From Mesorhizobium sp. B2-4-15 (lineage in GTDB: Bacteria > Pseudomonadota > Alphaproteobacteria > Rhizobiales > Rhizobiaceae), in the NCBI RefSeq assembly GCF_006658505.1, contig NZ_VFUZ01000024.1, forward strand, positions 22,465 through 86,464: DNA of 64,000 nucleotides, in the 5' to 3' direction. Under the pieces are notes generated by a model. The model saw nothing but the letters and a program-made list of their open reading frames with translations, was not told where the DNA came from and searched no databases. The first letter of the stretch is position 1. Every line of letters starts with the position of its first letter. Shown piece by piece: positions 18,032-26,932 of this stretch. Position numbers and translations under genes: made by a program.

Positions 18032-18997
18032 TCAGTGGCCGAACCACTTCGCCACGTCCTGAGGATGGGCCTTGATCCATTCCTTGGCCACATCGTCCGC
18101 CGGTTTCTTGTCGACTATGATTGCATACGCCCATTTGCTGATGTCGTCCGGGTTGAAGGTGATGCGCTCCAGCGCCGCGGTCAGGTCCGGCTGGCGTTGC
18201 GCAAGCGAGGCAGCATAGGCAACGTGCACGGTGGTGTCAGCATAGGCGGATGAGACTTTCGACTTTTCGAACCATTGCGGGTCGTCGTTGGGCTGCACGA
18301 CGACAAATTTCGCCGGATCGTTTTTCGGCTCGGTCAGGAAGGCGAGCTTATAGCGGGCGAAATTCTGGTGCGGGCTGTAGCAGTAGCCGACCCATGGCTT
18401 GTCGGCCTTGGCGGCGCGGTCGAGCGAAGCTGCCGCCACCGCCTCGTCGGTCACCTGCAGGTCGAAGAAATCGGCAAAGCCATAGTCGCGGGCACGAACC
18501 TTCTCGATGTTGGTGGATTGCCAGCCTGACGCGCCGATCCAGATTTCGCCCTTGCCATCACCATTGGTGTCGAAAAGCTTGGCATTGTCCGGATTGGCGA
18601 GATCCGAGACATCCTTGATGCCATATTTGTCGACGGTGACCTGGGTGACGCAGTAGCCCTGCTTGGCCTCATAGCCGTTTTGCGCGAGCTTCACGGTGCC
18701 GGCGCCCTTCACATACTTGTCCACGAGGCCCTGCTGGTTCGGCAGCCAGACATCCGGCCAGATGTCCACCTCGCCCTTGTTACGGCTCATCGCCTCCCAG
18801 ATCACCGGGACGGCGGTGGTGGTCACCGTCGAAACCTCCAGCCCCAATTCCTGTTGGGCGGCGTCCTTGATGACGTTCATGACCGCTGTCGCGGTGGCGT
18901 AGTTCGGATCGGGCATCGTCACGTCCGCGGCGAGCGCCGAGGACACAGGCATCAGCAACAGAGCGCCGAATGCCGTTTCGAGTAGGTAGCGTTTCAT
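18032..18997 (-). CDS. proX: Glycine betaine/choline-type ABC substrate-binding protein
   Basis: The 321-residue periplasmic protein of the OpuAC type has a cleavable signal peptide (YLLETAFGALLLMPVSSALAAD, cut after ALA). Typical features are the EVDIWPDVWLPNQ region, the GASGWQST segment and aromatic residues that could form a quaternary-ammonium cage. GGGGA precedes ATG 18997; upstream in-frame ATGs lack a binding site. It is the first gene of proXVW and is preceded by a LysR-type motif shared with the LysR gene at 25.9 kb. Confidence 0.88.
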   Translation of the reverse strand: MKRYLLETAFGALLLMPVSSALAADVTMPDPNYATATAVMNVIKDAAQQELGLEVSTVTTTAVPVIWEAMSRNKGEVDIWPDVWLPNQQGLVDKYVKGAGTVKLAQNGYEAKQGYCVTQVTVDKYGIKDVSDLANPDNAKLFDTNGDGKGEIWIGASGWQSTNIEKVRARDYGFADFFDLQVTDEAVAAASLDRAAKADKPWVGYCYSPHQNFARYKLAFLTEPKNDPAKFVVVQPNDDPQWFEKSKVSSAYADTTVHVAYAASLAQRQPDLTAALERITFNPDDISKWAYAIIVDKKPADDVAKEWIKAHPQDVAKWFGH

Positions 18998-19071
18998 GAT
19001 GTTCCCCATTGCGCTGATTTCGTTCAGTCTATCCATCAGGTTAGCGGAACGCGCAGCCAATCCATCCCAAA

Positions 19072-19090
19072 TTTCCTCGCATTAGGAAAA
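19072..19090 (-). promoter_or_regulatory. LysR-type candidate operator before proX
   Basis: TTTCCT-CGCATT-AGGAAA is a perfect inverted repeat of 6-bp arms, 75 bases upstream of the proX start. Its right half extends to CATTAGGAAAA (19080-19090), an 11-bp sequence found again at 25815-25825 just before the lysR gene. The coincidence suggests one LysR regulator acting on both promoters. Confidence 0.5.
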
Positions 19091-19149
19091 ACGATGAGCC
19101 GCATAAGGTCATCACCTCGCAGCCGCATGCTCCTGACTGGATGGCACCA

Positions 19150-19241
19150 GATCAGGATGACGTTTCGCCATCCTGATCTGTCTCTTTGTTGGAGCATGAT
19201 CTTTCCCGAAAACCGGTTCCCACTTTTTGGGGATCATGCTC
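19150..19241. repeat. Rhizobial palindromic intergenic element
   Basis: Two hairpins lie side by side. GATCAGGATG/CATCCTGATC occupies 19150-19159 and 19169-19178. A 50-bp palindrome at 19192-19241 starts GAGCATGATC and ends GATCATGCTC, with a core around AAACCGGTTCCC. I recall the second as a highly repeated extragenic palindrome of Rhizobium and Mesorhizobium genomes. Its end abuts the stop codon of the MttB-family gene, so it may also terminate or protect that transcript. Confidence 0.7.
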
Positions 19242-20803
19242 TAGAAATACGCCTGATCCGGCTCGCTGGCCTTGCGCGCGGCAATGAAAGCCTGCAGCGC
19301 CTCGTCGATGGCCGGATCGAGGCCCGGGTCCTGATACTCATCGAGCAGCCGTTTCCACTGCCGGTTGGCGCGCTGGGCGGCGTCGAGGCGCCCATCCTCG
19401 TTCCACTGTTCGAAGGAATTGTTGTCGCTGCTGGTGGACCGGTAGAAAGCCGACAGGAAGTTGGACTGCGTGTGTGCGCTGCCGAGGAAATGCGATCCCG
19501 GTCCGACCGCTTCGATCGCCTCCATCGCCTGTGCGTTGGCCGATAGATCAATGCCCTCGAACAGGCTGGCGACCTTGCCGCAAAGATCGGCGTCGATGAC
19601 CGTCTTTTCGAAGCCGGTGACCAGTCCGCCTTCCAGCCAGCCGGTGGCGTGGTTGATCACATTGGCGCCGGCAAACATCGACATCAGGATCCCCCATGTC
19701 GCCTCCTGTTCGGCTTGGGCGTCGGGAAGCTTGGATGCCGACAAGGAGCCGACAGTGTGGAACGGCACGCCGACACGGCGCGCCAGTTGCCCGCACGCCA
19801 GCACCATCTTGCCTGCTTCCGGCGTGCCGAAGGTCGGCGCACCGCTCTGCATGGAGATGGTGCTGGCAAAGCTTCCCATCAGGCAAGGCGCTCCCGGGTT
19901 GATCAGTTGCACAAGGCTGAGACTAGCGAGCGCTTCCGCCAGCACCTGCGCCAGCGTGCCGGCAACCGTGCACGGGCTCATCGCGCCGGCCAGAGTCCAG
20001 GGCGTGCAGGCAACCGGCTGGTTGTTGCGGGCATAGACCTTCAGCGAGCCGGACATGTTGGCGTCGAGCACAAGCGGCGCATTGGTGTTGGACACGTTGT
20101 AGAGCACGGCGTTGTTGGTGACGAACTCTTCGCCGAAGACGATCTTGGCCATGTCGACAGCGTCCTGTGCGCGCTTCGAACCGATGAAGGCACCCATGAA
20201 TGGCCGGTCGGAATGGCGGATGTGCGTGTACAGCATGTCGAGATGTCGCTTGTTGGCCGGCAGGTCGACAGGCTCGCACACCACGCCGCCCGAATGATGC
20301 AGGTGCGGGATCATCTGATGGATTTTCACCAGGTCGCGGAAATCGCCGATCGTGGCATAGCGACGGCCACGGTCGAGGTCGTGGACGAAGGGCGGTCCCC
20401 AGGACGGGCACAGCACGGTGTTGTCGCCGCCGATCATCACCGTGTTGGCGGGGTTGCGGGCATGCTGCCTGAATTGGGAAGGCGCCGTGGCACGGATGAT
20501 CTTGCGGCACATGCCCGGCTCGAAGCGCACCCTCGTGCCCTGCACGTCGGCGCCCGCCTCCCGGAAGATGTCGAGGATTTCGGGGTCGTCATGGAACTCC
20601 ATGCCGATCTCCTTGAGCAGCCGGTCGGCATTGGCCTCGATCAGGCTCAGCCCTTCCTCGTCGAGGATGTTGAAGGTGCCGATCCTGCGGCTGATATAGG
20701 GACGGCGCGGCGCCTGCTGCGCCATGCGCTGGCCCTGCCTTCCAGCCCTGCCCCCGGTTCGGGGTGCGTGAGCTTCGGTGGTGATCGTCGCGTCCGTGTT
20801 CAT
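19241..20803 (-). CDS. MttB-family (trimethylamine methyltransferase-like) protein without pyrrolysine
   Basis: The 520-residue protein belongs to the MttB superfamily, whose members demethylate quaternary amines and pass the methyl group to a corrinoid protein. The frame is uninterrupted, so there is no amber/pyrrolysine codon; such relatives include glycine betaine methyltransferase (MtgB). Visible blocks are LDMLYTHIRHSDRPFMGAFIG (in pieces), PVACTPWTLAGAMSPCTVAG and QVLAEALASLSLVQLINPG. ATG 20803 has GGAG 6 bases upstream. It is linked to betaine-type transport and two dimethylglycine-dehydrogenase-like genes, but no corrinoid protein gene is in the window. Confidence 0.87.
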   Translation of the reverse strand: MNTDATITTEAHAPRTGGRAGRQGQRMAQQAPRRPYISRRIGTFNILDEEGLSLIEANADRLLKEIGMEFHDDPEILDIFREAGADVQGTRVRFEPGMCRKIIRATAPSQFRQHARNPANTVMIGGDNTVLCPSWGPPFVHDLDRGRRYATIGDFRDLVKIHQMIPHLHHSGGVVCEPVDLPANKRHLDMLYTHIRHSDRPFMGAFIGSKRAQDAVDMAKIVFGEEFVTNNAVLYNVSNTNAPLVLDANMSGSLKVYARNNQPVACTPWTLAGAMSPCTVAGTLAQVLAEALASLSLVQLINPGAPCLMGSFASTISMQSGAPTFGTPEAGKMVLACGQLARRVGVPFHTVGSLSASKLPDAQAEQEATWGILMSMFAGANVINHATGWLEGGLVTGFEKTVIDADLCGKVASLFEGIDLSANAQAMEAIEAVGPGSHFLGSAHTQSNFLSAFYRSTSSDNNSFEQWNEDGRLDAAQRANRQWKRLLDEYQDPGLDPAIDEALQAFIAARKASEPDQAYF

Positions 20804-20817
20804 CTTTTTCTCCGACA

Positions 20818-23283
20818 TCAGGCAAGCGTGAAGGCAGCCGGTTCCGCGGCATGGACGCCGCGCAGCCGCATATTGCCGGGATCATAGGGGGCTTCGCGAA
20901 GTTCCCGCGCCGCGAGTTCCTTTCCGAGGATAGAGACGCTCAACCCTCCGGTCGGGACACCGGGGCGCAGATAGGCAAGCGCAATGGTCTTGCCGGTGCG
21001 GAAGCCATGGGCGCCGGAGGTGACGATCCCGACCGGCCGCTCCGCCTGCATCACGGCATGGGCGTAGAAAGGCAGCCTTTCGGCGTCATCATCGATTTCG
21101 AGAAGCACCATTCTCCAGGCGCCATCGCCGACGCGTGCGAGCATGGCCTCGCGGCCGACGAAATCCCGTCCCTCGGTTTTGACCAGGGCGTCCAACCCGG
21201 CTTCAAGCGGCGTCCGCTCCGTCGTCAGGTCGGCGCCCCAGGCACGATAACCCTTCTCCAGCCGCATGGCGTTGAGGGCGTGGATGCCGAACGGGCGCAG
21301 GTCGAAACGTCGGCCGGCCCTGGTGATCGAATCGTAGAGCTTGCCGAATTGCGCCAGCTGGACATGAAGCTCCCATCCCAGTTCGCCGGCATAGGACACC
21401 CGGAGCGCCGCCGCCTTGATGCCGGCGACACGGATGATCTGGGCGGAAAGCCAGGGAAATCCCGCGTTGGACAGATCGGCCTCGCTCACCGTCTGCAGCA
21501 GATCGCGGGCACGAGGGCCCATGACGGCGAGCACGCCGCGCCTTTCAGTGACATTGTCGATTGTCACATTCGCAAAGGCCGCGGCACGAGTGCGCAGCAG
21601 GTCCTCGTCATGCCGCTCCGCCACAGCGGCGCTGGTCAGGTAGAACCAGTCATCGCCGAGGCGGGTCACCGTGAATTCCGACGCGACGCCGCCCTTTGCC
21701 GTCAGCACATGGACGAGGCCGATGCGACCCTGCCGCGTTGGCGGGCGATTGGCGCCAAGCGAATCCATGAAGGCGCTCGCCCCGGGGCCGCCAACTTCGA
21801 ACTTGGAAAAGGCGGACAGATCGATGGCGCCGACGCCATCGCGCACGGCGAGACATTCGCCGCGCGCCGCTTCGAACCAGCCGGGCCGGCGAAAGGTCAG
21901 CGGCGGATCGCGATCGATCCCGCCGATGGCGAACCAGTTCGGCCGCTCCCAGCCATAGGCGGCGCCCAGCACGGCGCCCTGGTTTTTCTGGAGGTCGAGC
22001 GCCGGTGTGGTGCGGCGCGGGCGCCCGGCTTCACGCTCTTCATAGGGATAGTGGATGCCGAACTGCAGACCGAACCCTTCGACCGCCCTGTCGATGCGAT
22101 AATCCCGATCGGCATAGTTGCCGAACCTGCGTGGATCGATGGCGAGCGCGTCGCTCGGCGGCGCCCCGTCGACGATCCAGTCGGCGAGGAAACGTCCGGC
22201 GCCGCCGCCTTCCATCACCCCCATGCTGGAACCGGTCAGCAGCCAGGCGTTATCAAGGCCGAATGCGGGACCGATCAGAGGATTGGCGTCCGGGGTGAAG
22301 GTGATGGGCCCGTTGACCACCGTCTTGATGCCGGCATTGGCAAGTGCGGGGACGCGCTCCATCGCCAGCGCGATGATATGCTCGACGCGGTCCAGGTCAG
22401 GCGGCAGCAACTCCATGCCGAATTCGGCCGGCACCCCGTCGATTGCCCAGGGCTGGGCCGACTTTTCATAGGGGCCGACGATATAGCCGTCGCGTTCCTG
22501 GCGCAGATACCAGCTTTCTTCGGGATCGCGGATGATCGGCAATTCCTTGGCGCCGGCGGCAATGCGATCGGCGATTTCAGGCACCCTGTCGGTCACGACA
22601 TACTGGTGCAGCATCGGCACGACCGGCAGGTCGAGCCCCATCATGGTGCCGATCTCACGGCACCAGGTGCCGGCGGCGTTCACCACATGCTCGGCGGTGA
22701 TGTCGCCCTGCGTCGTGCGGACGAGCCACTCGCCGGATGCCTTCCGTTCGATCGCCAGGACGGGATTGTGGCGGACGATCTCGGCGCCGCGCGAGCGCGC
22801 GCCGGCCGCCATCGCGTTGGTCGCCAGCGTCGGATCGACATGGCCGTCATTGGGCTCGTAGATCGCCCCGATAATGCCGTCGGTCAGGCAGAGCGGATAG
22901 ATCTGCTTGAGTTCTTCCGGGCTCAGGATGTGAAAATCATGGCCCACGAACCGGCCGAGCCCCTGAACATGGCGGAATTCGTCCATGCGGTCCCGCGAGC
23001 GGGTGATGCGCAGTGCGCCGCTGGCATGGAAACCTGTTGGCAGCCCGGTCTCGGCGGTCAGGATTTCCCGATAGAGCCGCACCGAATGCGCGCGCATCTC
23101 CATGATCGTCGCATTATGGGCGAAATGCGTGCAAAGGCCGGCGGCATGCCAGGTGGAACCGGCGGTCAACTCATGCTTCTCGACGAGGACGACGTCGCCC
23201 CAGCCGCGCTTGGCCAAGTGGTAGAGCAGGGAAACGCCCATGGCTCCACCGCCGATAATAACGACACGGGCATGCTGCCTCAT
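20818..23283 (-). CDS. FAD-dependent dimethylglycine/sarcosine dehydrogenase-like protein with GcvT domain
   Basis: The 821-residue two-domain enzyme has an N-terminal DadA-type FAD domain (VVIIGGGAMGVSLLYHLAKRG) with the GSTWHAAG motif, where the histidine is the covalent flavin site in this family. The C-terminal half is a GcvT/aminomethyltransferase domain (LRVSYAGELGWELHV, NAMRLEKGYRAWGADL) that passes the released one-carbon unit to tetrahydrofolate. GAGGAG precedes the ATG, which overlaps the upstream paralogue. It probably oxidises an N-methylated glycine produced from betaine. Confidence 0.9.
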   Translation of the reverse strand: MRQHARVVIIGGGAMGVSLLYHLAKRGWGDVVLVEKHELTAGSTWHAAGLCTHFAHNATIMEMRAHSVRLYREILTAETGLPTGFHASGALRITRSRDRMDEFRHVQGLGRFVGHDFHILSPEELKQIYPLCLTDGIIGAIYEPNDGHVDPTLATNAMAAGARSRGAEIVRHNPVLAIERKASGEWLVRTTQGDITAEHVVNAAGTWCREIGTMMGLDLPVVPMLHQYVVTDRVPEIADRIAAGAKELPIIRDPEESWYLRQERDGYIVGPYEKSAQPWAIDGVPAEFGMELLPPDLDRVEHIIALAMERVPALANAGIKTVVNGPITFTPDANPLIGPAFGLDNAWLLTGSSMGVMEGGGAGRFLADWIVDGAPPSDALAIDPRRFGNYADRDYRIDRAVEGFGLQFGIHYPYEEREAGRPRRTTPALDLQKNQGAVLGAAYGWERPNWFAIGGIDRDPPLTFRRPGWFEAARGECLAVRDGVGAIDLSAFSKFEVGGPGASAFMDSLGANRPPTRQGRIGLVHVLTAKGGVASEFTVTRLGDDWFYLTSAAVAERHDEDLLRTRAAAFANVTIDNVTERRGVLAVMGPRARDLLQTVSEADLSNAGFPWLSAQIIRVAGIKAAALRVSYAGELGWELHVQLAQFGKLYDSITRAGRRFDLRPFGIHALNAMRLEKGYRAWGADLTTERTPLEAGLDALVKTEGRDFVGREAMLARVGDGAWRMVLLEIDDDAERLPFYAHAVMQAERPVGIVTSGAHGFRTGKTIALAYLRPGVPTGGLSVSILGKELAARELREAPYDPGNMRLRGVHAAEPAAFTLA

Positions 23284-25736
23284 GAAATTGTCTCCTCGCA
23301 GCCGCGCATCCGCGCTCCAGTTGGGTCATAGGGCGGCTTGTCGAGCGCCCTCAGCATATGGCGCGTGCCGGCCACCGCGATCTCGTAGTCGGAGGCCAGC
23401 ACCTGTGCTTTCGTCTCACCCGGCTCGCAGGCAACGTAGCCAAGGCAAAGGCTCAAGCCGGTGCGTGAACCAAGACCGCCCGACGTGGTCAGGCCGGCAA
23501 GTTTGCCGTTCCGATAGATCGGCTCATCGTGAAGCAGAAGCGGATTGGCGCCGTCGACCGCGAAATGCAAGAGCCGGCGGCTGACGCCCCCGGCCTTCTG
23601 CGCCAGCAGCGGCTCACGGCCGATGAAATCGTTCTTCTTCCAGGAGACCGCGAAGGACAGGCCAGCCTCCAGCGGCGTGTCCTTCGGGCCGATATCGTGC
23701 CCCCAATGGCGATAGCCCTTTTCAAGGCGGCAGCCATCCAGCGCATAATGGCCGCAGAAGACGAGGCCGTAGGCGCTGCCCGCCGCGGCGATCGTGGCGA
23801 GCAGGCTTTGCGCGCATTCGACCGGCACGTAGAGCTCGAAGCCGAGTTCGCCGACGAAGCTGACGCGGGTGGCCCGGACACTGACCATGCCGATGTCGAT
23901 GCAGCGCGAGGTCGAGAACGGGAAAGCGGCATCGGAAAGATCGGCGTCGGTCAGGCTTTGAAGCAGGTCGCGGGAGCGCGGCCCCATGACGCCGAGCACG
24001 GCTTCCGAAGACGTCGCGTCGAAGACCGAGACGTCGAGGCCAAGATCCTCAGCATGGCGCCTGATCCAGGCAATGTCCTTCTGTCTGGTCGCCGCACCGG
24101 AGATCACGCGGAATGCGTGGGCGCCGTCGCGGGTCACGGTCACGTCGGCCTCGATCCCGCCCCGCGCATTGAGCATCTGCGTATAGACGGCACGGCCTTC
24201 GGCGACATCGACGTCGTTGGCGCAAAGCCTCTGCAACAACGTCCCTGCGTCGCGGCCAACTATGTCGAGCTTGGTGAAAGGGGAGAGCTCGAACAGGCCG
24301 ACGCCCTCGGCCATGCGGCCGGCTTCCGCTTTCGCAGCACCCCACCATGGCTGCGCGCCGACCGAATAGCGGACTGCTCGTGCGGCCTCATCCCGGCCGA
24401 ACCAGAGCGGCCGCTCCCACCCTGTCGGCGCACCGAAAACAGCGCCGGCAGCCGCGAAAGTCTGGTGAAAGACAGAACGCCTGACGTCGCGGCCCGCGCT
24501 CGGCTGCTTGTAGGGCCAGTGCATACGGAACAGATCGGCGACCGCTTCCTCCATCCGGGCGCCGACAAAGGATCTAGACGCGGCGGACCGGTCGAAGCGG
24601 GCAATGTCGAGCGCCCACAGATCAAGGCCTGGCTCGCCGTCGACGATCCATTCGGCCATCGCCTTGCCGGCGCCGGCCGAAGACATCATGCCCGTGGAAT
24701 TGAAACCGGCGGCGACATGGAAGCCGCGCAGGTAAGGCGACTCCCCCATGAGCGGCCGCGTGTCGGGCGTGAAACTCTCGGGGCCGTTCATGAAGTGCCT
24801 GATGCCGGCTTGCGAGAGCGCCGGCAGAAGTTTAAGTCCGGCCGACATGAACGGTTCGAACTGATCCCAATCCTCCGGCAGTTCGAGGAATGGCCTATCG
24901 CCAGCCGGTCCGCGAACGTCGAATATCTTGGCATTCGGTTCGAACCCACCCAGAACCAGCTTGCCGGAATCGCCCTTGATGTAGATGCCCTCGTCGAGGT
25001 CACGCACGATGGGAAACGGATCCTGCAGGCCCGCAATCGGCTCCGTCACCACATACATATGCTCGACCGCCTGCAGCGGCACCGGAACGCCGGCCAGAGC
25101 GCCGATATCGCGCGCCCAGGCGCCGGCGCAGTTCACCACCGTTGCGCAGTCGATTGTGGCGCCGGACGCCAGCTTGACGCCGGCGACCCTGCCGTTCTTC
25201 GTCACGAAGCCAGTGCAGACGGCCCCTTCCAGGATGCGAATGCCGGCGGCGCGTGCGCCCTTGGCATAGGCCGCGCAGATGTCGACCGGATTGGCCTGAC
25301 CATCCTCCTCGACCCACAGCGCGCCCTCGATGCCATCCGGGACGATGCCGCGCACGCGCCCCGCAACGCCAGCGCCGTCGATCATCTCGACCGTCAGGCC
25401 ACAGACATCGCCCATATGCGCGATACGCTTCAGCTCATCCATTCGCTCCGGCCTGCGCGCCAGCCACAGGCCGCCTGTGCGCCGATACCCGGAGGCCTGG
25501 CCGGTCCGCTCCTCCAAGCGTGGAAACAATTCGGTCGCATATTGCGCAAGCCTTGTGAGATTGAGGCTGGCGCGCAGCGGACCGACGATGCCGGCAGCAT
25601 GCCAGGATGTGCCGCTGGTCAGTTGGTGACGCTCCAGCAGAACGACGTCGGTCACCCCGAGTTCGGCGAGATGATAGGCTATGCCGAGGCCAATGACGCC
25701 GCCGCCAATGATCACGATGCGTGCGCTGTCATTCAC
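23280..25736 (-). CDS. Second FAD/GcvT dimethylglycine dehydrogenase-like protein
   Basis: The 818-residue paralogue of the preceding enzyme has IVIIGGGVIGLGIAYHLAELG, the flavin motif GTSWHAAG and the GcvT half (RVSFVGELGFELYV, GCRLEKGYRHWGHD). Both genes are coupled by ATGA, so the two enzymes may act on successive substrates such as dimethylglycine and sarcosine. GTG at 25736 is chosen over GTG 25796 because the latter has no ribosome binding site and adds unconserved residues. It is divergent from the LysR gene. Confidence 0.88.
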   Translation of the reverse strand: MNDSARIVIIGGGVIGLGIAYHLAELGVTDVVLLERHQLTSGTSWHAAGIVGPLRASLNLTRLAQYATELFPRLEERTGQASGYRRTGGLWLARRPERMDELKRIAHMGDVCGLTVEMIDGAGVAGRVRGIVPDGIEGALWVEEDGQANPVDICAAYAKGARAAGIRILEGAVCTGFVTKNGRVAGVKLASGATIDCATVVNCAGAWARDIGALAGVPVPLQAVEHMYVVTEPIAGLQDPFPIVRDLDEGIYIKGDSGKLVLGGFEPNAKIFDVRGPAGDRPFLELPEDWDQFEPFMSAGLKLLPALSQAGIRHFMNGPESFTPDTRPLMGESPYLRGFHVAAGFNSTGMMSSAGAGKAMAEWIVDGEPGLDLWALDIARFDRSAASRSFVGARMEEAVADLFRMHWPYKQPSAGRDVRRSVFHQTFAAAGAVFGAPTGWERPLWFGRDEAARAVRYSVGAQPWWGAAKAEAGRMAEGVGLFELSPFTKLDIVGRDAGTLLQRLCANDVDVAEGRAVYTQMLNARGGIEADVTVTRDGAHAFRVISGAATRQKDIAWIRRHAEDLGLDVSVFDATSSEAVLGVMGPRSRDLLQSLTDADLSDAAFPFSTSRCIDIGMVSVRATRVSFVGELGFELYVPVECAQSLLATIAAAGSAYGLVFCGHYALDGCRLEKGYRHWGHDIGPKDTPLEAGLSFAVSWKKNDFIGREPLLAQKAGGVSRRLLHFAVDGANPLLLHDEPIYRNGKLAGLTTSGGLGSRTGLSLCLGYVACEPGETKAQVLASDYEIAVAGTRHMLRALDKPPYDPTGARMRGCEETIS

Positions 25737-25814
25737 CGGGCAAATACCTTTGTTGGGATCGAACGGCGCGATCTTTTCCCGGCAAGCCTCTTGCACTCAA
25801 TCGAATTTTTGCAA

Positions 25815-25825
25815 CATTAGGAAAA
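25815..25825. promoter_or_regulatory. Copy of the LysR-type motif before lysR
   Basis: CATTAGGAAAA is identical to 19080-19090 upstream of proX and again preceded by a T-run (TTTTT at 25806-25810). It lies 33 bases before the LysR start and in the divergent promoter of the FAD/GcvT operon. This is the usual location for LysR autoregulation and control of the divergent target. Confidence 0.5.
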
Positions 25826-25857
25826 CTTATGAAGACATCGCGGACTGGAGTTGGCGG

Positions 25858-26835
25858 ATGAAGAGCGGCGGTTTCGATTTCAACCTGTTTCGATCCATCG
25901 AGGTCTTTGCGGCCGTCGTGGAGACAAGGCACGTCACCCAGGCGGCCCAAATGCTGGGCATGACGCAGTCCGCCGCTTCGCAGCACCTGAAGAACCTCGA
26001 GACCGCGCTTGGCGTCAGCCTGATCGACCGCAATCTGCGCCCGATCGAACTGACCAAGGCAGGCATCGCATTGCATCGCCGCGCCATTGCCATCCTGGCC
26101 GAGGTGGAGGGGCTACGCACCGACGCGCGGCGGGTCAATGCCGCGCCGCTGCCGCTGCTGCGCGTCGCGCTTCTGGCCTCGATCGCGACGACACTGGCGC
26201 CGGCGCTTTCCGTGCTGGCCAGGAACACCTTCGGCATTCCTGAACTCAGTCTCTTCGCCGGCCTGGCGACCGATCATGTCGCGTTGTTGCGGGCCCGGCG
26301 CGCGGACCTCGCCGTCACCTCCGGCGAGCTTTTCGAGATCGAGGGGCTGACGCGTTATCCGATCATGACGGAGAAGTTCCTGCTGGTAACGCCGAAGGGC
26401 TTCGCGGGCGATGTCGGCGACATCTTCAAGCTCTCCAAGAAGCTGGCCTTCGTGCGGTTTTCCAGGGAAACGCCGGTAGGCCTGCGGGTCGACCAGCATC
26501 TGAGCCGGCTGCGCATCGAAATCCCGCGCACCATGGAAGGCGACCGTTCGAGCGTGGTCATGGCGCCTGTCGCGGCCGGGATGGGCTTTGCGATCCTGAC
26601 ACCGACCCTGCTCATCGACGGGCTGGCGGAAGGCATGGAGATCGATGTGCACGCTTTGCCGTTCACCGGGCTGTCGCGCAACATCCTGCTGGTGGCGCGG
26701 GAACGCGAACTGGGCAACCTGCCGGAAGCCTTCGCCACGCGCACCGCCGAGGTGCTGACCAATGCGATCCGTACGCGCCTGCCTGGCCTTCCTCCCGATT
26801 GTTATGTGGTCGACCGCCCCTCATCGCAGGACTAA
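25858..26835 (+). CDS. LysR family transcriptional regulator
   Basis: The 325-residue protein has an N-terminal winged helix (ETRHVTQAAQMLGMTQSAASQHLKNLE, seen as HVTQAAQMLGMTQSAASQHL) and a periplasmic-binding-like effector domain. ATG 25858 has GGAG 7 bases upstream; the longer open frame reaches into the divergent gene. Divergent to the FAD/GcvT-MttB operon and followed by an aminotransferase, it most likely controls quaternary-amine catabolism, with the ABC transporter as a second target. Confidence 0.9.
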   Translation: MKSGGFDFNLFRSIEVFAAVVETRHVTQAAQMLGMTQSAASQHLKNLETALGVSLIDRNLRPIELTKAGIALHRRAIAILAEVEGLRTDARRVNAAPLPLLRVALLASIATTLAPALSVLARNTFGIPELSLFAGLATDHVALLRARRADLAVTSGELFEIEGLTRYPIMTEKFLLVTPKGFAGDVGDIFKLSKKLAFVRFSRETPVGLRVDQHLSRLRIEIPRTMEGDRSSVVMAPVAAGMGFAILTPTLLIDGLAEGMEIDVHALPFTGLSRNILLVARERELGNLPEAFATRTAEVLTNAIRTRLPGLPPDCYVVDRPSSQD

Positions 26836-26841
26836 TCGGCT

Positions 26842-26860
26842 CCATCATTTAAACTGATGG
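26842..26860. promoter_or_regulatory. Inverted repeat between lysR and the aminotransferase gene
   Basis: CCATCA and TGATGG (26842-26847, 26855-26860) are separated by the AT-rich TTTAAAC. The repeat starts 6 bases after the lysR stop and could be a weak terminator or an operator for the aminotransferase. No T-run follows. Confidence 0.25.
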
Positions 26861-26932
26861 ATATCTTTGGCGGTTCACACATTCCTCATTCAGTGTTCAA
26901 TCCCTGCCAGGTTCCCAACACAGGAGACGGGC

